DNA of 64,000 nt from Nostoc sp. 'Peltigera membranacea cyanobiont' N6 (GTDB lineage Bacteria > Cyanobacteriota > Cyanobacteriia > Cyanobacteriales > Nostocaceae): the NCBI RefSeq assembly GCF_002949735.1, contig NZ_CP026681.1, positions 6,726,501 to 6,790,500 of the forward strand. Reading direction: 5' to 3'. Position numbers and translations under genes: made by a program. How positions within the stretch are numbered: the stretch's first letter is position 1; each line of letters opens with the position of its first letter. Shown one piece after another: positions 16,227-24,209 of this stretch. The notes under the pieces are model-generated. The model searched no databases, had not been told where the DNA came from, and worked only from the letters and a program-made list of their open reading frames with translations.

Positions 16227-17519
16227 TCAACTTGCATCCAAATAGTCACTGTACCAAAGTCCGCCAAGAGGTAAACCTTCAGAAACAAGGTTATTGATCA
16301 GAGGATCTTCACTAGCTCGCTTAATTTTCGCAAATCCATCCTCGCCCTTTTCTAAGACCCAAACCTCGTCAGGTTCAAGGGCATCTACAAAATATGGCTG
16401 ATGTGTTGTTACAAATATTTGTGATCCACCTTTCTGACCTGTAGCGTGTTCCCGAAATTCTCGCGCTAGGGTTTCTAAAAGTTTATGGTAAAGTCCATTT
16501 TCTGGTTCTTCAATGCACAAAAATGGTGGTGGTGAGGGATCTTCTAACAGGAGCAGATAAGCGAATACCTTAAGTGTTCCATCTGACATATTTTGGGCAT
16601 AAAATGGGTCTTGAAAACCCTTATCGTTGAAACGCAGTAGTAGTCTTCCGTCTGGACTTCTTTCGGTGCTAATCTTGTTGACACCTGGAATTTTGCTAGA
16701 TATTTTTTCAAGTATGGATTGAAACTTTTTAGGATGTTCTCTCTCCATAAACTGAACTACATTGCCCAGATTATCGCCATGAATATTCAAATGCTTTTGT
16801 GGCCCAGCCAGAGGTAAACTTCGTGCAGCATCTGGAGTAAAATAGCTTAAATACCACCCTTCAATAAATCTCCTAAATACAGAAATTCTTGGGTGTTGTT
16901 TTAGTGAACCCAGAGTTGCGATTCCCAGCTTTCGCTTATCATCAAGTTCAACTACCTCGGTTTCTTTACTCTCTTCTTCCGCTTCACCTCTCTGTATTTT
17001 TTCTATTAATTTTGACAAATCAAAATCACCTTCTTCTTCCTCAACTTGTTTGCCTTCCTGTTCGCCCTTCCATGCGATTCCTCTACCTTCATTGAGAATT
17101 AGAAAAGAAAAAGGTTGTCCCCTGCTTTGTCCTTTTCTTCGTTGTCGGAGTCTCTCCCTTTTTACATAAGGTCTTCCAGATGAGTCAATATCTATTGCCA
17201 ACTCATAGGTAATTGGCCGGGCATTATGATCCTCTTTATAATAAATATCAAACTCAATACTTCCCTCTTGTCCTTGGGAACGAATTCTCTCAAAACCCCC
17301 ACGTCCACGAGAATCACACGCTTCCTCTACTCCATTTTTCAAGCAGTCTGCAAGAAAGCCAAAAGTGTCGAAAATGGTGCTTTTTCCCACACCATTTTTA
17401 CCGATGACGGCTGTCATTGACGTTAATGGCTTGGCATTCTGTGTGTTCCACAACTTTCCCAAGGTGATATCACGAAGAACTCTGTAATTTCTTACCCTAA
17501 AGCCTTCTACTTTAGACAT
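16227..17519 (-). CDS. AAA/ABC-type ATPase (AAA_21, OLD/RecF-like), probable defence ATPase
   Basis: A 430-residue ATPase of the SMC/RecF/OLD superfamily. Seen: Walker A AVIGKNGVGKS near residue 40, an ABC-like signature NMSDGTLKVFAYLLLLE, Walker B PFLCIEEPENGL and a His switch TTHQPYF. A highly charged insertion (EEEEGDFDLSKL and onward) sits in the middle. Such ATPases typically sense or remodel nucleic acid and control a linked nuclease; the DUF4276 gene starts 4 bp downstream. The pair stands in a region with an IS, a TA module and a xisHI cassette. It could alternatively serve a repair role. Confidence 0.8.
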   Translation of the reverse strand: MSKVEGFRVRNYRVLRDITLGKLWNTQNAKPLTSMTAVIGKNGVGKSTIFDTFGFLADCLKNGVEEACDSRGRGGFERIRSQGQEGSIEFDIYYKEDHNARPITYELAIDIDSSGRPYVKRERLRQRRKGQSRGQPFSFLILNEGRGIAWKGEQEGKQVEEEEGDFDLSKLIEKIQRGEAEEESKETEVVELDDKRKLGIATLGSLKQHPRISVFRRFIEGWYLSYFTPDAARSLPLAGPQKHLNIHGDNLGNVVQFMEREHPKKFQSILEKISSKIPGVNKISTERSPDGRLLLRFNDKGFQDPFYAQNMSDGTLKVFAYLLLLEDPSPPPFLCIEEPENGLYHKLLETLAREFREHATGQKGGSQIFVTTHQPYFVDALEPDEVWVLEKGEDGFAKIKRASEDPLINNLVSEGLPLGGLWYSDYLDAS

Positions 17520-17619
17520 TTAAGCCCCTTTGCTCAACTAAAATAATCCTACAAGTTGCTCCAATTATCTGACAATTCGATAAATTTAACACTATATTTC
17601 ATTTTATTTATGCCGTTCC

Positions 17620-17648
17620 ACCACGATGCTCAGTTTTCACCCAGCGCG
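17620..17648. repeat. Direct repeat copy A flanking the xisHI cassette
   Basis: The first 25 bases are identical to 18485-18509, and 28 of the 29 bases match 18485-18513. On the minus strand this copy reads WVKTEHRGGTA followed by a stop, that is, a C-terminal end for the glycosyltransferase gene at 18452-19756. It appears to be the original end of that gene, displaced by the 0.84-kb segment between the copies. Confidence 0.8.
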
Positions 17649-17698
17649 TAGTTTACCGCCATAGGCATCGCTAATTCTTCAGATTTACTCAGCTAAAC

Positions 17699-18034
17699 TT
17701 ATGCAATACCATATCCCGTATATTGTCTGACATTTTGCGGGTGAAATCCTAAGACAATTTTATCTTTAGGAATTCCGGCAGCTTCTAATTCATAGGTGAC
17801 ACCATCTTCTGTGTCATCCCGTTGTACCCAGATTTTGCCATCAATAATATCAATATGAACTAAGCAACCGTGAATTCTTTTAGCACCGTCCCAACCAATA
17901 GTTATCAGCAAATAGCTGTCATTATCGCTATCAAAAACTGTTTTACACTCAATCACTGCATAGGAATAAGGAATTTGTGTATAAGGTACTAACACCTCTT
18001 TGATGATGCGTCGATAGTTATCTAAGGTATCCAT
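17699..18034 (-). CDS. xisI: XisI-family protein
   Basis: A 111-residue protein of the XisI family, named after a factor that controls excision of the fdxN element during heterocyst development in Anabaena. The family core is clear: MDTLDNYRRIIKEVL, then ITIGWDGAKRIHGCLVHIDI, WVQRDDTEDGV and the closing IVLGFHPQNVRQYTGY. It follows xisH by 77 bp on the same strand, the normal pairing. Multiple xisHI copies are usual in Nostoc genomes, most with no excised element known, so a role other than fdxN excision is likely here. Confidence 0.93.
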   Translation of the reverse strand: MDTLDNYRRIIKEVLVPYTQIPYSYAVIECKTVFDSDNDSYLLITIGWDGAKRIHGCLVHIDIIDGKIWVQRDDTEDGVTYELEAAGIPKDKIVLGFHPQNVRQYTGYGIA

Positions 18035-18111
18035 TGGATAATCCTCTCAGTTTCAGGATTAAAAACAAGTAAATTTAGATTTTCACTTTCTATTAAAAGT
18101 GTACCAATTGG

Positions 18112-18438
18112 TTATTCAAATAAAGCTGTGAATACGTTGTCACGCACTGCTAGGTATAATATTCTATCAGGTTCTAGGCGACTGATAACAGCACGATACA
18201 GAATAAATCCGCTGATGGCATTTTTGAGGTCTGCCATTTCTGAAGGACTGACAAAACTTTTAATTTCTACGGCTATTTTTTTAGTTCCTTGTTCTGCGGC
18301 TAAAAGTTGTTTTACTCCTAAATCTACATACATATCTTTTTGACCCCATTTTAAATGTAGGGGGTCATCTGTAATTATCCAACCTTCTTGAATTAAGGAA
18401 TTTTTAACAGCATCGTGATAGATATCTTTTGCAGGCAT
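18112..18438 (-). CDS. xisH: XisH-family PD-(D/E)XK nuclease-like protein
   Basis: A 108-residue XisH protein opening with MPAKDIYHDAVKNSL. It carries a PD-(D/E)XK-like core: KWGQKDMYVDLG supplies the aspartate and IAVEIKSF the ExK pair, so nuclease activity is plausible. ATG 18438 was chosen because all family members begin MPAKD; the frame is open further upstream to 18489 but would overlap the glycosyltransferase gene. It pairs with xisI downstream. The cassette is flanked by 25-bp direct repeats, unusual for a plain gene pair. Confidence 0.92.
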   Translation of the reverse strand: MPAKDIYHDAVKNSLIQEGWIITDDPLHLKWGQKDMYVDLGVKQLLAAEQGTKKIAVEIKSFVSPSEMADLKNAISGFILYRAVISRLEPDRILYLAVRDNVFTALFE

Positions 18439-18451
18439 ATTAAATGTTATT

Positions 18452-19756
18452 TTATTTGTTGCCAGAATTATTGTTAGGATTTTGACCACGATGCTCAGTT
18501 TTCACCCAGTGCGATCGCTCCCTTTGCACACACATCTTTAAAGTCGTCACAATCATCACAGGAATCCAATGCACCATGTATAATGACCCTTGAATTGTTG
18601 CCCAAATCAAAGACCATCCTCGTAAATTTTGAAATTGGTAAAGTCCAGCAATAAAGGCAATTGTCAGAATGATGCTGAGTAGTGTTTGCAGTGGAAATAG
18701 AACGGGATGATGGCTATAAAATATTGTCCAAAGTAAATCAGGTATTAGTCCAATTGGTAGCAGAAATTGCAATAGAAAAAATAATAGTAAATCAATTTCT
18801 TTTGCCCAACCTAAAGTCAGAATTTGCGGAAAATAATCTAGGTAACGCTGATAGCCACCTTCAGCCCAACGACAGCGTTGATACCAAAGTTTTTCCCAAG
18901 TAGTTACACCTTCTTCTTGAATTGATGGAACTGTAACAAACTCAATTTCTGCACCTGCTAAATACAGTTTGAAGCAAAGATCCAAATCATCGGTGACAGT
19001 GTTCTCATTCCAACCTTGACACTTTTCTAACAATTCCCGACGAACTAACATCCCATTACCGCGCAGTTCAGACATTCCACCAATAGCAATGCGATGGGTT
19101 TGCAGAAAGCTATCACAGCACATTTCCATTTGCTGACAACGGGTGAAGAAATTGGTATTAGCATTAGAAATTGCTTTTCGCACTTGCACTGCACCGATCG
19201 CTTGCTTTTGAAACAGAGGTACTGTTTGCTGGAGAAAATTGGCTCTTAATTGAGCATCCGCATCGCAGACTAGAATAATCTCCCCTTGGGTAAATGGAAA
19301 CACTGCATTCAATGCCCCTGATTTACCACCTTTTGATTCTCGTCGATGAACTTGTAAAGCTGGAAATTGAGTTTGTAATTCTTTCAAAACCTGGGGAGTT
19401 TCATCGGTACTACCATCATCAACAATCCAGATATCTAGGGAATCGCTGGGATAATTCAATTGGCATAAGCTGTAAACTAGATTAGCCAACACTGAACTTT
19501 CATTTTTAGCCGGAACTAAAATCGAGACTGGCGGTAAATAAATCTCACTCTCCATCACCGCCGCCGTTGGTTTTGCTAATAGCATCCGTAATGTTTGCAC
19601 AGTCAGGATTGCCGTTAATCCCAGCATCAACCATTGTGTTTCTGGTAGCCAGTGCAGCAAACTCACGCCACCCCAGACTAATAAAACTACTAGGGTTGCT
19701 TTGAGCCGGCGATGAAAGATAGTATTTTTACTGGGCTGATAGGTGCTTCTTCCCAC
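18452..19756 (-). CDS. Membrane-bound family 2 glycosyltransferase (cellulose synthase/HasA-like)
   Basis: A 434-residue processive-type glycosyltransferase. Two N-terminal membrane segments are followed by a GT-A catalytic domain: VSILVPAKNESSV, IWIVDDGSTDET, ILVCDADAQL, TDDLDLCFKLY and the acceptor-site QRCRWAEGGYQR. About three further membrane segments close the protein. It probably uses a UDP-sugar to build a polysaccharide at the inner membrane. The last 18 or so residues differ from those encoded by the displaced repeat copy at 17620, implying that the C-terminus was replaced when the xisHI segment arrived. Confidence 0.85.
   Translation of the reverse strand: MGRSTYQPSKNTIFHRRLKATLVVLLVWGGVSLLHWLPETQWLMLGLTAILTVQTLRMLLAKPTAAVMESEIYLPPVSILVPAKNESSVLANLVYSLCQLNYPSDSLDIWIVDDGSTDETPQVLKELQTQFPALQVHRRESKGGKSGALNAVFPFTQGEIILVCDADAQLRANFLQQTVPLFQKQAIGAVQVRKAISNANTNFFTRCQQMEMCCDSFLQTHRIAIGGMSELRGNGMLVRRELLEKCQGWNENTVTDDLDLCFKLYLAGAEIEFVTVPSIQEEGVTTWEKLWYQRCRWAEGGYQRYLDYFPQILTLGWAKEIDLLLFFLLQFLLPIGLIPDLLWTIFYSHHPVLFPLQTLLSIILTIAFIAGLYQFQNLRGWSLIWATIQGSLYMVHWIPVMIVTTLKMCVQRERSHWVKTEHRGQNPNNNSGNK
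18485..18513. repeat. Direct repeat copy B flanking the xisHI cassette
   Basis: This copy lies inside the 3' end of the glycosyltransferase gene (encoding WVKTEHRG) and matches 17620-17648 at 28 of 29 positions. Copies A and B bracket about 0.84 kb that contains only xisH and xisI. Confidence 0.8.
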
Positions 19757-19764
19757 TTTATTTG

Positions 19765-20403
19765 CTATAACCTGTCGGTTCGTGGCTTATTCCTGCGACG
19801 TAATAGTAACATCATCACTGCTCCCAGCACGAAACCACCCACCCCTGCTACAACTGCAAGAATCTGCCCCAATTGTCGAGCAGCATTTAACACTGGGTTA
19901 TTCAGTAAATTTGAGGAGAAATGCAGCGATTGAATCATCCATTTATCTTGGAGCTTTTGCAGCACGGCTGTCCATCGCAACGCCATATCAGCCGCTTTGC
20001 CATCTTTGAAAGAAAAGGATGCGATCGCTTCTCCAGAGGCAACATCTATATCTGGAGTAAGAAATGTTCTGATCGTATCTCCCTTCAGTTGCATTTTGAT
20101 ATCTTTAATAGAACTGGAAAACTGCTGATTCCAGTACTTTTCAAACTCAGGGACTTTGTGAAAAACCTGGTTATCAACTGTTGTGATTGTAAAGTTTGGG
20201 TGCAAGTAAGGCTGTATTTTGGCAAAATCACGAGTGTTTAGGGCTTGCAGGGCTATATCCCGCGTGCGAATAATTGCATTTATCTCCTGTGGATTGACAT
20301 CTGCTAGAGCGGATTGGGGTAGATTCCAAATTACCAACACTAACAAAACACTCCAAAGTAGCTGAGTGGATTTATATATGCTTGCCCATCTCTGTTTCAT
20401 CAT
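19765..20403 (-). CDS. Secreted/anchored NTF2-like (SnoaL-type) protein
   Basis: A 212-residue protein with an N-terminal signal sequence (LLWSVLLVLVIWNLPQ, possible cleavage after ALA), a compact domain of about 120 residues resembling NTF2/SnoaL-like folds (RDIALQALNTRDFAKIQPYL, HPNFTITTVDNQVF, RWTAVLQKLQDKWMIQSLHF), and a C-terminal membrane helix (AVVAGVGGFVLGAVMMLLL) followed by basic residues. It would be membrane-anchored with the domain outside the cytoplasm. It ends 8 bp before the glycosyltransferase start, so the two are probably co-transcribed. The function is unknown. Confidence 0.65.
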   Translation of the reverse strand: MMKQRWASIYKSTQLLWSVLLVLVIWNLPQSALADVNPQEINAIIRTRDIALQALNTRDFAKIQPYLHPNFTITTVDNQVFHKVPEFEKYWNQQFSSSIKDIKMQLKGDTIRTFLTPDIDVASGEAIASFSFKDGKAADMALRWTAVLQKLQDKWMIQSLHFSSNLLNNPVLNAARQLGQILAVVAGVGGFVLGAVMMLLLRRRNKPRTDRL

Positions 20404-20517
20404 CTAAAAAACCTGTAGATTGATTGATGCTTACTGATAATTTTTTTAATTTTACTACCCATATTCCATACTTTTTTTGTAAGACATAATAATAGTCATA
20501 CTTACCTACAAGAGATG

Positions 20518-20633
20518 CAATACTGCTCGGTTAAGGGGAAAAGGAAAGACAAATAAAACCTTTAATTCTTGCCCTTTAACCTTTTCCCTAAGCCAAATTC
20601 ATAGTTTAAAATGTAACGCTCCGAGCAGTATTG
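20518..20633. repeat. 116-bp MITE-like element with 13-bp terminal inverted repeats
   Basis: Perfect 13-bp ends (CAATACTGCTCGG at 20518 and its complement at 20621-20633) enclose about 90 bp that is itself partly self-complementary (TTAAGGGGAAAAGG against CCTTTAACCTTTTCCC). No coding capacity. This is the structure of a miniature inverted-repeat element or long hairpin. Confidence 0.7.
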
Positions 20634-20648
20634 ATAAGGGATGCCGAG

Positions 20649-21098
20649 TTACACTTGTTCTTTGCTGCCAAATAAGACTTTAATTCGTTGTTCGATCTCT
20701 TCGGATGAAACATCCTCTTGATGAGTCGCAATCCACCAATAATTTCCGTTTGGATCTTTCACAGCCGCATGGCGATCGCCCCAAAATTCATCATTTGGCT
20801 CCATCATTGAGGTAGCACCGGCTTTGAGAGCATTGTCATAAGTTGTGTCGGTATTCTCAACATAGAGGTAAATGGAACTTGGCGTTGGCTTAAATTCACA
20901 TCTTGCTTCGCTCACCATTATTACTGAGTCGCCAATTTTGACTTCAGCATTCATGATGCTACCTTCTGGGTGTAGGGTACGACGAATTTCTTTGGCTGCA
21001 AATCCCTGTTTGAGAAACTCGATTAGGGTTGCTGCCCCTTCCACAAAAAGATACGGTGTAACGGTATGATAGCCGAATGGAATAGGTTTAACCGTCAT
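20649..21098 (-). CDS. VOC-family (PhnB/glyoxalase-like) protein
   Basis: A 149-residue vicinal-oxygen-chelate superfamily protein of the PhnB/YdcE-like kind: YHTVTPYLFVEGAATLIEFL at the N-terminus, HPEGSIMNAEVKIGDSVIMV, SIYLYVENTD, and the C-terminal FWGDRHAAVKDPNGNYW. Members include glyoxalase and bleomycin-resistance-like proteins; the substrate here is unknown. ATG 21098 was chosen because the conserved sequence begins there. It is monocistronic. Confidence 0.85.
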   Translation of the reverse strand: MTVKPIPFGYHTVTPYLFVEGAATLIEFLKQGFAAKEIRRTLHPEGSIMNAEVKIGDSVIMVSEARCEFKPTPSSIYLYVENTDTTYDNALKAGATSMMEPNDEFWGDRHAAVKDPNGNYWWIATHQEDVSSEEIEQRIKVLFGSKEQV

Positions 21099-21218
21099 AA
21101 TTGTTGCCACTACAAAATAGTACAAATGTATTGTAGTTCAAACTAACTATATTGACCGCAATCTTAAAACTCTGTATCAATAACCCTATCTATTGCCTAA
21201 AGTACTGAAAAAGGGTTA

Positions 21219-22316
21219 CTAGCCCCTCACACCTAAGATTTGCCTCCTGACAAGAGCATGGCCAGATTGAACATCAAACCAGTGAATATCTTCAGGGGGC
21301 AATGTCAGTGTAATATTCTCAGTACTCCAAGTTTGGTCTGTTGGCAATAAAGCACGTACTATAATCGCTTCTTGTGAACTCTCAACCTTGACACTGACCA
21401 AATAATGCATACCCAAGTTTTCGACTAGATGCACTCGCCCTTGAATAGTTTGGGTATCACCTGGTTGGGCAATGCGAACGTTTTCTGGGCGGATACCTAG
21501 CACAATCTGCGGTGGTACAGTTGGTATATTTGGCAGAGGTAGTTGGAAGTTACCTAGTACCGCGTATTTTTCCTTACAAGGAAGAGTTAGCAAATTCATC
21601 TGCGGACTACCAACAAATCCAGCCACAAATAAATTAGCTGGATGGTTATAGATGATTTCGGGCGGGTCGAGTTGCTGGACATAGCCATCGTTGAGCAAAG
21701 CTACTTTGGTAGAAAGTGTCATCGCTTCTGTTTGGTCATGGGTAACATAGACCACAGGGACTTTTTGCTCTGCAAAAATTTGCTTGAGGTCGGCTCGGAC
21801 TCGTTCCCGCAACAGCGCATCTAAGTTACTTAACGGTTCATCTAGGAGGTACACATCGGCATTACGCACTAAAGCACGACCAACCGCAACCCGCTGGCGT
21901 TGACCTCCAGACATTTTACCAGGCTTGCGGTTCATTAACTCTGCTAATCCTAAAATTTCTGCCACTTCTGCCACTCGCTGTTTAATTTCTGTCGGTGGTA
22001 CTTTTTTCAGCTTGAGTCCAGAGGCGAGGTTATCGTACACTGTCATGTGCGGATAGAGTGCATAACTTTGAAATACCATTGCGATGTTGCGATCGCCTGC
22101 TGATTTATAAGTAACATCCACGTCATCGATCGTAATCTGACCGCGAGTAGGTTCTTCAAGACCTGCAATCATGCGTAGAACAGTGGATTTGCCACAACCA
22201 GAAGGGCCAAGTAAAGTCAGAAACTCATGGTTATCTACTGTTAAGCTAACGTCTTTAACAGGGACGACTTTGGAAGTATAAGTTTTATTCAGGTTTTTGA
22301 GTTCGAGTTTAGCCAT
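21219..22316 (-). CDS. Carbohydrate ABC transporter ATP-binding protein (MalK/UgpC type)
   Basis: A 365-residue ATPase of the CUT1 type. Walker A GPSGCGKST (about 36-44), Q-loop VFQSYALYPHMTV, signature MSGGQRQRVAVGRAL, Walker B VYLLDEPLSNLD and H-switch THDQTEAMT are all present, followed by a C-terminal TOBE regulatory domain. It energises the importer whose two permeases and binding protein lie upstream on the same strand. CUT1 systems import oligosaccharides, polyols or glycerol derivatives; maltose, trehalose and glucosylglycerol are all possible. Confidence 0.92.
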   Translation of the reverse strand: MAKLELKNLNKTYTSKVVPVKDVSLTVDNHEFLTLLGPSGCGKSTVLRMIAGLEEPTRGQITIDDVDVTYKSAGDRNIAMVFQSYALYPHMTVYDNLASGLKLKKVPPTEIKQRVAEVAEILGLAELMNRKPGKMSGGQRQRVAVGRALVRNADVYLLDEPLSNLDALLRERVRADLKQIFAEQKVPVVYVTHDQTEAMTLSTKVALLNDGYVQQLDPPEIIYNHPANLFVAGFVGSPQMNLLTLPCKEKYAVLGNFQLPLPNIPTVPPQIVLGIRPENVRIAQPGDTQTIQGRVHLVENLGMHYLVSVKVESSQEAIIVRALLPTDQTWSTENITLTLPPEDIHWFDVQSGHALVRRQILGVRG

Positions 22317-22407
22317 TTTTCATTTGTCATTTTTCGTTGGTCATTAGTCATTCTTTCTCCCCCCGCTTCCCCTGCTTCCCATGCTCCTCTGCTTCCCCTG
22401 CTTCCCC

Positions 22408-23271
22408 TTATCCTTTAACAGCACCAGCAGTCAGACCTTGGACAATCCGGCGCTGGAAAAACAAAACTAGTAAAACCAGAGGTAACGTTCCTACAACAGT
22501 AGCAGCAGCGATCGCACCGTAGGGAATTTCAAATACTGTCGCACCACCCAACTGAGCCGCAGCAACGGGAATTGTCTTCATTTCTTCACGAGTCATAAAC
22601 GTCAGAGCGAAGATAAACTCGTTCCAGGCAAAAATAAAGGTGAGAATTCCAGTAGTTACTAAGGCGGGAAGGGTCATAGGCAATACGATTTGCCACAGTA
22701 GTTGAAAGGTGTTGTAACCATCGACCCTAGCAGAATCTTCTAAGTCTTTAGGTAATTGTTGGAAAAAGCTTCTGAGTACTAGAATTGTCAGTGGTAAATT
22801 AATGGCGGTGTATGGTATAATCAGCGCTAAATAATTGTTGCCCAGTCTGAGGGCTTGAATAATTTCTAATAGTCCGAGGAACAACAGAATTCCAGGAAAT
22901 AAAGTCACCATCAGCACGCTGGCGAGGATAGCTTGTTCACCCCAAGGGCGTAACCGTGCTAGAGCATAAGCAGCAGGTGCGCCGATCGCTAAAGCTAAAG
23001 CTGTAGAAGTAATCGACACAAAGGCGCTGTTGAAGATGTAGCGCCAAAATGGACGACGAGTGAATAACTCAATGTAATGACTAAAAGTGAATCGCGTGGG
23101 GAAATAAACAGTGGGAATGGCGGCAATATCTTCGTTAACTTTAAAGGAGGTCAGCAATTGCCATAAGGCTGGCGCTAGGCTGAATAACATTACTAATGCA
23201 ACTGCTATTACCAGCAAGATTTTTTTCAGAGAAAATCTGGTTTTTGCTATCGGTTGGGGAGTTGAACTCAT
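22408..23271 (-). CDS. Carbohydrate ABC transporter permease (MalG type)
   Basis: A 287-residue permease with six predicted membrane segments and the EAA loop DSARVDGYNTFQLLWQIVLP that contacts the ATPase. It starts 2 bp after the stop of the other permease gene, so the two are translationally linked. The 91-bp gap to the ATPase gene holds low-complexity C-rich and TCATT-type repeat DNA. Confidence 0.92.
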   Translation of the reverse strand: MSSTPQPIAKTRFSLKKILLVIAVALVMLFSLAPALWQLLTSFKVNEDIAAIPTVYFPTRFTFSHYIELFTRRPFWRYIFNSAFVSITSTALALAIGAPAAYALARLRPWGEQAILASVLMVTLFPGILLFLGLLEIIQALRLGNNYLALIIPYTAINLPLTILVLRSFFQQLPKDLEDSARVDGYNTFQLLWQIVLPMTLPALVTTGILTFIFAWNEFIFALTFMTREEMKTIPVAAAQLGGATVFEIPYGAIAAATVVGTLPLVLLVLFFQRRIVQGLTAGAVKG

Positions 23272-23273
23272 GG

Positions 23274-24185
23274 TTAAATAACTCCTGATGTTTTGGCACG
23301 GGATTTATTAAGTAAGAAACTAGCGATCGCCACCGCAGCAATTAATATTAGAAATGTCACTACCACCAAAGCCGCTCCATAACCAAAATCTAAGTAGCGC
23401 ATCACCGTGGAATAGATGTATAGCGACACCACTTCAGTTGCACCACCAGGGCCACCCCCGGTCATTACAGCAATCAAGTCAAAAATCCCAAAAGCTTGAG
23501 CAAATCGAAATAGGACTGCAATTAAGATTTGTGGCAGCAGCAGTGGCAAGGTAATATTGCGGAAGCTTTGCCAAGGATTTGCCCCATCAACAGAGTAGGC
23601 TTCATAGAGGTCTGATGGTATCGACTGCAAGCCAGCCAACAGTAGAATACTGATAAAAGGTGTAGTTTTCCAAACATCAGCAAAGATGGTTGCACTCATC
23701 GCTAGAGTTGGTTCTCCTAACCAGTTAATTCCAGTTTTAATCAGCCCTAACCGCCGCAGAATATCGTTTACAACCCCAAACTGGTCATTAAAAATCCAAG
23801 ACCATGCCAGACCAATCAGAGCGGTAGGCAAAGCCCAAGGTAGAATGGCGATTGTCCGCACTATGCCCCTTCCAAAAAACGCCTGATTGAGAACTAGAGC
23901 AATCAAGAGTCCTAGCAGTAGTTCTGAAAGCACAGATGCTGTTGTGAACACAGCCGTCGCCCACAAACTCTGCCAGAAACGACCATCCCCAGCCATCCGC
24001 ACATAATTGTCCAAACCAGAGAATACGGGTTGTAGTTCAGTTCCCAAATTCCTAGTAAATACACTTAACCAGAATGCTCGTAAAATCGGGTAGGCAAATA
24101 CAAACAACAACAGCAATAATGCTGGTGTTAGTAAGAGCCAAGCAGTCCTTTGTTCCCGGCTTCGGAGTGTATGCATATTAGTCAT
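23274..24185 (-). CDS. Carbohydrate ABC transporter permease (MalF type)
   Basis: A 303-residue permease with about six membrane segments and the EAA loop YSVDGANPWQSFRNITLP. It is the first permease of the CUT1 importer operon and follows the binding-protein gene by 24 bp of TCATTTG-type repeat. The N-terminus (TAWLLLTPALLLLLFVFAYP) is typical for the family. Confidence 0.92.
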   Translation of the reverse strand: MTNMHTLRSREQRTAWLLLTPALLLLLFVFAYPILRAFWLSVFTRNLGTELQPVFSGLDNYVRMAGDGRFWQSLWATAVFTTASVLSELLLGLLIALVLNQAFFGRGIVRTIAILPWALPTALIGLAWSWIFNDQFGVVNDILRRLGLIKTGINWLGEPTLAMSATIFADVWKTTPFISILLLAGLQSIPSDLYEAYSVDGANPWQSFRNITLPLLLPQILIAVLFRFAQAFGIFDLIAVMTGGGPGGATEVVSLYIYSTVMRYLDFGYGAALVVVTFLILIAAVAIASFLLNKSRAKTSGVI

Positions 24186-24209
24186 TAGTCATTGGTCATT
24201 TGTCATTTG

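Noticed and set aside
17699..18438. xisHI as evidence that the fdxN element itself lies here
   Set aside because: No xisF recombinase, nif genes or fdxN fragments are in the window, and xisHI pairs are common elsewhere in such genomes.
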